Shown: piece by piece, positions 15,850 to 27,800 of the stretch | How positions within the stretch are numbered: the first letter of the stretch is position 1 | Layout of the letters: every line of letters begins with the position of its first letter | The notes under the pieces: model-generated | Databases searched by the model: none | The model's input: only the letters and a program-made list of their open reading frames with translations | Told to the model about the DNA's origin: nothing | Program-made: the position numbers and the translations under genes | Assembly (NCBI GenBank): GCA_027491255.1 | Contig: JAIXWM010000187.1 | Coordinates: forward strand, 1-64,000 | Reading direction: 5' to 3' | Origin: Rubrivivax sp. | GTDB lineage: Bacteria > Pseudomonadota > Gammaproteobacteria > Burkholderiales > Burkholderiaceae_C | DNA length: 64,000 nucleotides

Positions 15850-18800
15850 TCACAGACGCACCTCCCGCTCGCCGGAAGCCAGCTCGATGCGCAGGCTGGT
15901 GTTCAGCCCGTGCCGCGCCGGGCCCTCGCCGGCCCAGTTCACGAAGGCCGAGCGCCAGTCGGCCGGGCTGGCGGCCTTGCGGGCCGTCGGCAGGTCGGCC
16001 GCCCTGACCGGCAGCGTCCAGACGATAGGCGCCAGCGCCTGCCCAGGCCGGCCCTCCTGGGGCCCGTTGGCAAACGGCAGCGCATCGGACGCGTCCTCGG
16101 CCGTGGCGGGCGCCGGCGCCACGCGGGTACCCGCCGCCAGTTGTGCATCCATGAGGCCATCTTCCGCGTGCTCCAGGCCCGCCGCATGGCCCAGCTCGTG
16201 CGCGAGCACGCTGAGCAGGTCCATGCGGCCACCGGCGGCTGCGGTCTTGGCCAGCAGGACACCGTCGCTCACCCTGAACTCGTGGTCATCGCCCGGCGTG
16301 CGGTCGATGAACCAGCCGTGGCCCGCCGCATCGGTGTCGATCAGGATGCGGCCGTCGCGGTACTCGCCCAGCTGCAGGCCCGGCAGGTCGGCGATCTCGA
16401 TGGTCACGCTGCGCAGCGCAGTGCGCTGCAGGTCGGTGAAGGTCCCCCTTTGCAGCGCCGCATCGGCCAGCGCCTGGACCTCGCCGGGCTGCAGCGCCGG
16501 ACCCGCCTGCCGGGCTTCGCCCATCGTGCTGGCCATGAGCGATTGCACCGCGGCGGCGCGCAGCGCGGCGTCGTCCGTCTTCAGGGTGACGTCGTCGAAG
16601 GACGCCGCACCGCCGCGCGCGAGCAAGCCGAAGCGACCGTCGACCGTCAACGCGTTGAAGGCGAAGCTCGGCCCGGCGGCTGCGTTGACCGTCACGCCGA
16701 CCGTCGAGCCCTTGAGTGTCAGCCCCAGCGTGTACTGCACCCCGGCATCCAGCGTGCGCGCCGCACTCGCATCGATCACGAAGCCGGTCTTCGCCGTGTG
16801 GTGCCCGATCACGATCCGGTCGGCCACGACGTCGATGGCGACGAACTTGAAGTCGCTGTCGGAGTAGCGGTCGAACACGAAACCTGCGGCGCTCGAGGTG
16901 CTGACCTTGCCGCCGACCTCGAGCCAGGCATTGGCCTGCAGCGTCGGCACACCGATGCTGGCCAGGCTGATCGCGCGGTTCTGGCCTGTGGCAGGGGTCC
17001 CGGTGTAGGTGCCGCCGGAGACGTTCCACACGCCCAGCGTGCTGGCACCGAACACCGTGCCGACGCCGCTGTTGAAGTTCGACGTCGACTGGTAGGTCGC
17101 CGTCGGCGGCAGCACCTGCACGCGGAAGTTGTCGAGCTCGCCTCGCGAGCGGTCCGAGCCGAATCCGACGAGACCGTAGTTCAGGCCGACGGTCACGCCG
17201 TTGACCACCCGGGAGCCGAAGGTGTGCGTGAGCACATTGGCGTTGTTGACCACCAGCGTGGCGGTCGTGCCGTTGACCGCGAGCAGCAGGTTGTAGTCGA
17301 CGCCGGCCCTCACGCCGCCGGTGACGACGCCCTGCCTTTCGACGACCCAGCCCGAGGCGTCGCGTCGACCGATCACGACCTTGTTCGTTGCCACATCCAG
17401 GCCCGCAAACTTGAAGTCCGTGGCGCTCTGGTAGTCGTAGACCAGGTAGGCGTTGGCCTTCCAGCCCGCCGTCGGCCGCGTGACATTGACCGTCGCCGCC
17501 AGCTCGTAGTACGCCGGCAGGTTCTGCTGCTGGTGGCTGACGGCCACGGCATCGCCGCTGGTGGACACGGCCGAGATGCCGAGCCGCCCGCCGCTGACGC
17601 TGAAGGTGCCGCTGTCGGTGGCAAAGCCCTGCAACTGGCCGTTGTTGAAGTCGGCCGAGCGCAGCACGTCGCGCGCGCCGCCCGGGATGTTGCCGGGCTG
17701 CACGTCGGCCGGCGCGCCCGTCTGCTCGCGCCAATCGGCATCGCGCTGGATCACCAGGCCCAGTTCCCCGTAGGGCTCGCCGTTGCGCAGCGGATCACCG
17801 CCGGCGTCGCCGCTGCGGGTCGGGTCGGCTCCGTCGCTCGCGGACAGGCGTTGCAGGAACTCTGGAATCTGCGGCGCCAGCGCGCGGCTGACCGTCGCCA
17901 CACCGAAGGGCGAGAAGGGCACCACGTAGCTGTTGAACTCGCCCGCCCAGTCGATCAGGCGGTCACCACCGGTGTTGCCGATCAGCACATCGCGGCCGGC
18001 ACCGCCGTAGGCGCGGTCTTCGTAGCTGGCGCTCGTGTCAGGCACATCGGCCGTGCGCAGATCGTCGTCGGCATTCAACAGGTCATTGCCGTAGCCGCCG
18101 TACAGGTTGTCACGGCCCGTCCCGCCCGCCAGCCAGTCATTGCCAAGGTCGCCGAAGATGGCGTCGTCGCCGTCCGAGAAGATGCCGACACCGACGCTCG
18201 AACCCTCGGTCGCCGAGGGGTTCAACAGCCACTCGTAGCCGTTGTCGGTCAGCGTCGAACGGCCGCTGACCGCATCGACGAACAGACGGCCGCGCGGGCT
18301 GTATTCGTCATACATCGCGAACTCGCCCGCCCGACCGGTGCGGTCGGGACGGCGCTCGTCGTAGCCGGTCGCGTCGTAGCGCAGCAGGTCGCCCGGGTTG
18401 AACGGCCGGTCGAAGTCGCTTCGGACCACCCCGGTGAAGGTGGCGTTCAACGCGTAGGACAGCGCCAGCGCCTCGCCGCCCGAGATGCCGTCGTCGCCCA
18501 CGCCGCCGTGCAGGAAGTCGTCGCCCAGACCCCCGAAGATCAGGTCATCGGCATCCGCGGCGTCGAACAGCGAATTGCCCGCCGTCGTGGCGTAGAACGG
18601 CGTCAGGTTGACCGTCTTCCTGAGGTCGTTCGTGATGTTGATCGTGGCCTGCTGGATCTTGCCCGGCGTGGTGATCACCAGGTTCTGGCTCGTGGCGGGG
18701 ATGCCGGCTGCGCCGGACAGCGGCTCGCCGGCCGTGGTGTTGCGGCTGGTGACGATGCGCCCGTCATCGCCGAGCACGCCGTCCTGGCCGGTACCGCCGG

Positions 18801-21800
18801 AGATCCAGTCGTGGCCCATGCCGCCGATCAGGTCGTCATCGCCCGCGTCGCCGAACACCACATCGTTGCCGCGTTGGCCGTAGACCGTGTCGTCGCCGGC
18901 CTCACCGTGCACCTCGTCGCCGGCGCCGATGTCGTTGACGGCCTGGGCCGGCGCGAAGTCCATGCCGCCCGCCGTGTAGTCGAGCAGTTCGACCGCGCGC
19001 GGGATGACCTTCAGGTTGGCGTCGTAGCCCTGGATCAGGGTGCCGGCCACCGTCTGGCCGTTGAGCGCGGCGTTGTCGTAGTTGAAGCTCAGGTAGCCCG
19101 AGCCGGCCTGGCCGTTGATGCCCACCAGGCGGTAGATGTTGGCGTTGTCGCCGGCGATCGTGTCGGCGTCGCGCGCGTGGCGGATGTCCCCGGCCTCGTG
19201 GCGCCCGAGGTCGGTGCCGGCGCCGCCGAAGGCGAGATCGCGTCCATCGGGCCGCTGGCTGCGCGCGGTCAGCCCGAACAGGTTCGAGCTGCCGCCGACG
19301 ATGTCGTCCTGACCGAGGTTGCCGAAGATGACGTCGTCACCGCCATTGCCTTCGATGTAGTCATCGCCGTCGGTGGCGTCGTTCTCGACCGAGGCCGTGA
19401 CCACCAGCGCCTGGTTCTCGCCCGGCGCCCTAACGGCCGCCGCGTTCACCTCGATGCTGGCGTCGCCCTGGAGCGTGTCGCCGCCGAGCTGGCCGAAGAT
19501 CAGGTCGTTGCCGCCGCCACCGGCGATGAAGTCGTTGCCGAACAACGTGGACGGCGTGCTAGGCAGCGTGTCGGTGGCCACCTTGCCGTCATTGGTCACA
19601 TGGTCGAGCAGGCGGATGGCGCGGACCGCGCCGGCCTGCGCCAGGTCGTTCTGCGCGGCGCTGGAGACCAGCGCCTGGCCGTCGTTGCCCGGATTGAAGA
19701 CGCCGTTGGTCGTCGACGCGCCCGTGGTGCCGTAGATCTGCGTGCCGGTCAGCGCCCGGAAGCGCAGGCTGGTCGGGTCGGCCTTTCGGTAGACGTCGGC
19801 GTTGTCGCCGGCGATCACGTCGCGGCCCATGCCGCCGTCGATGCGGTCGCCCGCGTCGAAGCCGCCCGCGACGTTGTGGCCGCCGACGAGGTCGTCGTCG
19901 CCGTCCTCTCCCCGGAGGGTGTCGCTGCCCTGCTGGCCGAGCACCATGTCATGGCCCGCGCCGGCCCGGATGGTGTCATCGAAGGAGCCCGTGAGCTGGA
20001 GGTCTGCGCGCAGCGACTCGAAGAAGATCGGGCCGCCTTCGACCAGGGGGAAGGCCGCGCTGTCGACCACGGCGCCGACGGCCGCCCAGACTCGGCCCTG
20101 GTCACCGAAGACCAGGTCCTGCCCGGCGCCCGAGCCGATGGTGTCGCCCATCGCGCCGCCGATCACCAGATCGTTGCCGCCCCCCGTGGTCAGGTCGTCC
20201 GCACCCCCGTCGGACGTCGCCAGGCTGATCGACTCGAGGTTGCCGATCGAAAAGCGCTGGGCGGCCCAGGGGCCGGATCCGTCGTTGGCTGCGGCCTGGA
20301 TCAAGGCGCTGTCGCCGAACACCAGGTTGCTGCCATCGCCGCCCACCACGGTATCGCCACCCCGTCCGCCGATGAGGATGTCGTTGCCGCTGCCGACCGT
20401 GATGGTGTCGGCGCCACCGCCGACCAGCGTCGACAGGCTCTCGACCAGATCGATGTCGGTCAGCGTCCCATCCTGCGCCACGCGGTCGATGCGACCGTCG
20501 TCGCCGAACACGATGTTGTCGCCGGACAGGTCCACGACGGTGTCGGCGCCGCCGCCGCCCAGCAGCCAATCCTCGCCGGTGCCGCCATCGATCGAGTCCG
20601 AGACGGCGTTGGTGAATTCGGCGCTGCGGGCCTGTGTGACCTCGGCCGTCGTCAGGATGCGCAGCGTGCCCGCCGCCTGGTCGATCACGCCGTGGTCACC
20701 CAGGACGATGTCGAAGCCAGCTTCAGCGAACAGGCTGTCGCTGCCGGCCGCCAGGCCGTCGCGGTTGGGCGCGCTGCCGGCGTCGGCCGTGACCATGGTC
20801 AGCACGCGCGTCACGGTGTCCAGGTTGACGCCGCCATCGCCGTAGACGTGGTCGTCGCCGCCCTGCCCGCGGATGCTGTCGTCGCCCGAACCGCCGAGCA
20901 GGTGGTCGCCGGCCTGGCTGCCCCAGATCGTGTCGTTGCCGGCGCCGCCGTAGGCGGTGAGGGCGTTGGCCGCATTGCGGGCGTCGATCGTGTCGTTGCC
21001 GGCATGGTCGAAGGCGATGCCCAGGCTGGAGGCCTGGCCCGACACGCCGGCATAGCGTGCGCCATCCTGGGAGGTGTCGCCATAGACCACCAGCGGCGAA
21101 GTCGGCCCGCCGCCGCCGTTTACGACGATGGTGTCGCCGCCTCCCGAGGTGTTGCCACCGCCATGCACCACCGTCAGTCCGCCATGCTCGGCGCTGGTCT
21201 GCAGCGTGGCGTCGATCGTGAACCGGTCGTCGCCCTGGCCGAGCAGAACCTCCAGGACGTCGACATCACGCAAGGTGATGCCGCCGCCGAAGGTCTTCAG
21301 CAGTGGCTCGGCCTCGGTGCCCAGGTTCACCGTCAGGTCGCCGCCCATCGACAGGCCGGTGATGCTGGTCGAGCCGACCGGCGCCGCCTTGGCGGGGTCC
21401 CCGGCCTGCATGAAACCCGCCGCACCGTTGCTCGGCGTCGCGCTCAACACGTTCGAGTCGTCGCGCACGTTGAGGGTGTCGATGTACTTCTCCTCCGGGA
21501 GGGTCTCGACGATGCGGTCCGGCAGCGCCGGGTTGAGCTCGTCCGGCAGGACGATGGCCGTGGCAATGGAGCGGTCGGCGCCGTCACCGACATAGCCTTC
21601 GATGAACAGCGGCCCCTCGATGCTCGCCACCACGTGCGGCTCGATCGCAAAGGCCTTGAGCGGCTGGGCGCCCGGGTCGGGGATGAACGACGGATCGACG
21701 CTGACCGTGACCGTCTGCGGCAGCCACCAGTTGGCGGCGTCGAAGAACAGCGGCGTGGGGCTGGCGATCGTCTGACCGTCGTCCAGCACGTCGATGCGCA

Positions 21801-24800
21801 CCGTGGCGCCGACCTCCGGGGCCTTGGTCAGGCGCACCGTGTAGGTGTCCGGGGCGCCGTCGCCCACGAGGGTGCGGCCGCCGCTCTCGACGACGAAGAG
21901 GCCCGCGCTGTCGCCATCGACCACCGTGAAGCCGATGCTCGCGCTGGCATAGCCGGCCGCGGTGTGCAGGATCGGCGTGCGCATGCGGCTCTCGGCGACA
22001 CCGTCCGCGACCGCCGCCACCTGGACCACGGCCGCGGTGCCCCAGTTGCCGGCGTCGAAGGTCAGCGTGTTGTCGACCGCGTCGAACCGCGGGTCGGCGC
22101 TGGACAGGGTGACCTGGCCCGCCGCGTTGCTCAACTGCACCACGACGGTCTGTCCGGCCGTGGGGGCCCGACCCAGGCTGACCTCGTAGGTGTCGGTGAC
22201 GGCGGTGGTCGCATCACCTTCCAGGACGCGGTTGTCGGCACCCAGGCCCTTGACGATGATCTCGGCCTTGTCGTTGTCCAGCACCGTCGCGCGCACGTTC
22301 TTGATGGCCACGTTGTGGTACGCAGCGTCGGCGCTGTGGGCGCTGTGGCTGATGGCGTGCACGCGCTCGCCCTCGGCCCGGCCGTCGTCCACGGCCTTGA
22401 CCAGGATGGTCCGTGCGGCCGTGTCATTGACCGTCAGCACGAGGTACCGGTGCCAGGTGGCGCCGTTGTCGGCCGAGACCAGCACGGAATCCCCGGCCGG
22501 AGAGCCGTCTTCCTCCTGCTGCGTCGTGCGGGGAGCCGAAACGTTCACGTACACCGGCGCCGTCGGCGCCGTGGCCAGGCGGATGGTGTAGCTGTCGGTC
22601 GTCTCGCCCTGCTCGTCGAGGACGGTCCTGTCATCGCTCTGCTCGATGATGACCTGACCGCTCGTCGGATCGAAGATGTTCAGGTTGACGCCGGATGCGA
22701 GCAGGTTGTCGTAGGCGGCGTCGCCGACGGCGCTCACCCGGTGATTGAGCACGCCGCTGCGGCCCTCGAGATCCCGGCTGACGATGGGCTCGGTGACGTC
22801 ACCCGACACATCGAAGGTGTCGCTGCCTGCGCCGCCGATGATGGTCGTCACCACACCCGCCTGGGTGCTGCGGATGAAGAAGTGGTCGTCGCCCTCCAGG
22901 CCGTCCACCTCCAGGGCTTCCATATGGGCGTAGCCGACGCTCAGGCCGGCGCCGAAGACCCCGTCCTCGGTGACCACGAAGCTGTCGTCGAACTCGGTGC
23001 CGATGACGATGACCTTGTCGAAGCCTTCGCCCCCGTCCAGGTCGACCGGCGCATTGATGTTGTAGAGGATGGTGTCCCGGCCATCGCCACCGATCGCCTG
23101 GGTGTCGCCCTCGGTGGAGACACCGGGCTGGTTCTTCAACGCGAAGGCCCGCACGACGAAGTCGTCATTGCCGTCGTTGCCCTCCAGGCGCAGCTCGGCC
23201 TTGTTGCTGTAGACAGTGAAGCTGTCGGCACCGGTGCCGCCGAAAGCCGTCAGCGCCTGGGTGGCGCCGCGGCTGAGGAAACCCACGGTGGTCTCGATGG
23301 TGTCGAAGGCGTCGCCGGTCGCCACGGCGGCAGGGTAGTCCGTCGGCGGCGTGCCGTAGTCATCGACCGGCATCGACACACGCGGCGAGCCGTACATCTG
23401 GCCGATCTGGAAGGTGTCGTCGTCGGCACCGCCGTCCAGGGTGGTGATCGACGCGTTGTCGTCGACGGCAAAGTAGTCGCTGCCGCCCAGGCCACGCACG
23501 ATCAGGCGCGAGTTGACGTTCTCGTCGTAGTTGATCCGCTCCACGTCCTGCCGCACCTGGCTGCGCACATCGGCCAGGCTGCCGTGCAGCAAGGCGACGA
23601 AGGCCGGCGTTCCGCTGGCCACTGGCGCCGAGAATCCTTCGGCAAGTGCCTGCACGCGCCGCAAGAGGAAGACGTCGGCCTGCTCACTGCCCTCGACGGC
23701 CAGGGCGTCCTTGCCGTCGTCCTGGGCCCCGGTGTCGAGCACGTTCACGATGTAGTCGTGCGGCCCGGACGCCACGCTGCCGTGCGTGAACACGAGGTAG
23801 GCGTCGGTGCCGCCGCGCCCGTCCATGTCCACCGTGTCGCGAACGAGGGCGGTGACGCCACCGTCACCAAGCCGGTCGCGGCTCGACGTCAGCGTCGTCA
23901 TGCGGTCGACGACGAGCAGGTCGTCGCCGCCGGCCAGGCCGTCGGTGTCGCCGCGCATGCGCACGTGGCCGGCCACGGCCTGCGGCCGCAGCGTGATCGT
24001 GTCGCCCTGCCGTTCGCCGGCCAGCTCGATCTCGTTGGCGCCGAGGCTGTTCTCGGCCAGCAATGTCGTGCCGATGGCATCGATGTTGCCGGTGTCGCCA
24101 TAGCCGCTGTGCACCGTCAGGTAGGCATCGGCCTGCAGCACGCTGCCGGCCTGCAGGTGGACGTTGTCGCCCGCCTGGATGAACACGTCGCCGCCGGCGG
24201 CCCAGGCCGTGACCGAACTGCCGGAGGCCATGACGAAGTCCTCGCTGGCGGCTGCGCTGTCGCGCACCGAGAGCTTGATGTCACCGGCCTCGGAGTCGAT
24301 CTGCCCCGCGTACAGCGTGCCGGCCACCTCGGTGACGTTGGCGCTGCCGCTGGCGTCGATGTTCAGCACACCCTGGGTTGGGTTGGAGGTGTCGACCTCG
24401 AGCGCGTCGCCCGGCGTGCCCACACCGCCGCCCTGGGTCACGAGCGTGATCACGCGGCCGGTGACGTTGTTGGCCCAGGGATCGTTGGCGTCGAGGATGT
24501 CACCGGCCAGCGTCTGCAGCGTGACGTCGTCGTCCTGGCTGCGCACGGTGTTCACGCGCATCGCCCCGGCGGTCTCGATCAGGAACACCGTGCCCAGGGC
24601 GAGCGCCGTCACGGTGCCGCTGGCGTCGTTGGACGAGTCGATGTCGAAGGGGTTGGCCCCGGTACCGACGGCGCCGGTGTCGGACGTCAAGTCGACGCTG
24701 CGCGCGACGATGTCGGCATCTGCGTCGTTGCCGCTGTCCACGATCGCGCCCGTCGAGTTGATCTTGACAACGCCCTTCCTGGCGTCGATCAGGCCGACGT

Positions 24801-27800
24801 TGGTGCTGCCCTGCACGGTCATCGTGACGTCACCACCCGTGGAGGTGAAGGTCGAGACGTTCAGGGTCGCCGGCGTGTTGATGAAGGCGTCGTCGCCCAC
24901 CAGGCCGGACAGATCGCCGCCCACCAGGACGTCGAAGAAGTTGCCCGCCGAGCCGACGTCTTCGCCGGCCTCCAGGTACAGATTGCCCGCCGCCGTGACG
25001 TTGACCGTCGGCGCGAGGGCGTCGGCGAAGGCGTCGACGATCGAGCCCTGGGCGATGAGCGCCGCCGCCGCGCCCGCCTTGACGGTTTCCACCGTCATCT
25101 GGCCCTGTTCGACCTCGATCGTCACCGCGCCGTTGGAGATGACGGTGTCGACATACAAGCTGCTGACAGCCCGGGTGGCGCCGTTGATGGTGAAGTTGCC
25201 CGACTCCTGGTACAGGTTGATGTCGCCCGGCGCCGTCGCGAACAGGCGGCTGCTGGCCGACAGCGCGATGCGCAGGGCGCTCGCCTCGGCACCGACGGTG
25301 CCGCCGGCGGTGAGCGAGAGGTCGCCGAAGGCCGCGATCGCAGCCGCTGCATCGGTGCCTGCATCCGTGATGCTGCCGCCCGCCGTGACGTACACGCTGC
25401 CGCCGGCACGCACCCGCTCCAGGCTCAGGGATCCCGGCGTGGACAGCGCGACGCTGCCGTCAGCCTCGGCCACGACGCTGCCGCTGGCCTGGATGTCCAC
25501 ATCGTCGCGCAGCTGCATCGCGATGCGCTCGACCACGTTCTTGTTCAGCACCAATTCACCGTTGGCGAGGTCGCTGGTGCTGCTGTCGTCCGTGCTGCGA
25601 TCGGGCAGCACGCGCTCCCAGCGCGAGGCGTTGGCGTAGTTCTCGGCGGACAGATCGACGGCGCCGCCAAGGCCCGCGTAGCGGTAGAGCCCGTAGCTCG
25701 TGGCGTTGAACTCCACGAGCACGTAGCCGCCGCTGGTCAGCGCCTGCACGTTCGGTGCCGTCTTGTCGGCGCCCGTGGCGGTGTAGGAGACCTTCTGCCA
25801 GCGCGTGGTGTCGGCGAAGTTCTGGGCCTTCAGGTTCGTGCCCGCCTCGCCGGCGCCCGTGTACAGGTACAACGCGTGCTGCACCCCATAGACGTCGGCG
25901 ACCGTGGCGGTGGACAGCAACTCCTTCTCGGCCGTGCTCAGGCCGGTGAAGCCGGCCGTCATGTCCACCACCTGCGGTGCCAGGCTGCGGCCGACCGAGC
26001 CGCTGCCGTCGGCGATCAGCGTGACGGCACTGCCGATGACGTTCATGGACTCGACGGCCGTCTGCGGCGGCGTCAGGCCCAGAAACTCAGCGTGCGGGTA
26101 CAGGTAGCTGTACAGGCCCGGCGACACCGGATATCTGAAGTTGTCAGCCGTGATCTGCAGCGATGACGGCTGGTTCGCGTTGATCAGGCTGATGACGTCT
26201 GCCTTGACGGGCTTGTCGAAGAGCGTCGTCAACTCCAGGTTGCCGTCGAGGATGGAGCCGGTGGTCGCCTCCAGGCGCACCGAGCCGCCCGCCTGCACCG
26301 ACGGCCCGCCTGCCAAGCCCGCAGGCTTGAGCAGGCGCAGGCTGCCTGAGGTCTCGCGCAGGTCGATGGACCCGCCGGCGACGGCCACGAGCCCCCCGGT
26401 GCCGGCGTTCAGCACGTCGCTGTTGATGCGCAGCGGCGAAGTCGAGCCCGGCAGGCCGGCACCGACGATCGAGCCGTCCTGCGCCTGCAGCGTCACCCGC
26501 GTGCCCTGGACCAGAGAGACCGCGGGGTCGCTGGCGTCGAGGCCGTCATCGGCCACCAGGCGCACGCTGCCGCCGGTGCTCAGCACCTGCCCCAGGGTCA
26601 GGTCGGAGCCGCCGCCATCGTCGATGGCGGTGATGTCGATGTGTCGGCCGGCGGTCACGTTGAGCACACCCACACCACCCTCGACCAGGATGCTGGCGTC
26701 CAGGCCGGCAGTGATGTCGGGCGCATCGTTGTAGACACCGCTGGTGCCCGAACCCCGCACCGAGCGCTGGGTCGAGTTCAGCGTCACCGTGCCGCCTTCC
26801 GCCACCGTGACATCCCCCTGGACCAGGAGGTCGAGCTGGCTGCTGACGCTGATCGTGGAACTGCTGTTGCCGACGAAGCCGATGGCGATCGGGTAGTCGG
26901 CCTTCAGCGTGTGGGTGTAGTAGTCCTTCTGGCCCTCGATCTCGGTGATCTTCGTGTGGTAGGTCTTGGTGCGCAGCCAGCCCCCGCCGGTCTCCCAGCG
27001 GTCGACGTCATACTGCTTGTTGACGAAGTCGCTGTCGAAGTCGGCCGTGGTCACCGAGGCGTCGAGCACCTGCCAGCGGCTGGTGTCCCCGTAGTTCTCG
27101 TAGGGCAGCACGATGTCGATGGCGTTCGCGCCCTTCCACTGGTAGACGCGACCCTCGATGCCGCCAGTGCCGCGGCCGTAGGCCACGTTGGTCGCATCGG
27201 CCGCCACGTACCGCACCCGGGTCAGGTCCGTGAACACCTGCACGTCGATGTCCTCGATGCGCACGTAGCTCACCGTGTAGGCCTGGTTCGCGGCGTAGCC
27301 GGGCGTGACGATGCGCGGGTCCGCGCTGAGCTCCAGCGCCTGCACCTCGGACTCCAGCAGCGGCGCGCCGTCGGTGAAGACGAAGGTGCGCCACTTGTAG
27401 CTGTCGTCGCTGGACAGCCAGTCCTCCAGGCCGGTGCCGCCACCGAACAGGTTGAAGGTGTTCTTCTCATACTTGGTGATCGTGGTCTGCACGCGTTCCT
27501 GGCCCTCGGTCCACAGGTAGTGCAGACCGTCGCGCAGCGCAAAGCTCACGCTGGCACCCGGCGCGTGGTTGATCGTCTGGCTCAGCGTGTAGGCGATCTT
27601 GCTGAAGCTGTCGCTGCCCTGGACGGTGGTGACCAGGTCGCCGTCGTAGCGCTTTTCCAGGACGGCGCCGCTGATGAACTCGTACTCGAACTTGGACTGG
27701 TCGTTGGCCGCGCCGTCCACGATGCGCGCGGTGTCGATGACCGTGATCTTGCCGACCCGGTTCTGGGTGGTGTCGATGCGGTTGACGATCAGCTGGTAGG

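Noticed and set aside
17950..20970. CRISPR-like or tandem DNA array
   Set aside because: The periodicity is at protein level (RTX nonapeptides) and DNA repeats are degenerate with no uniform spacers.
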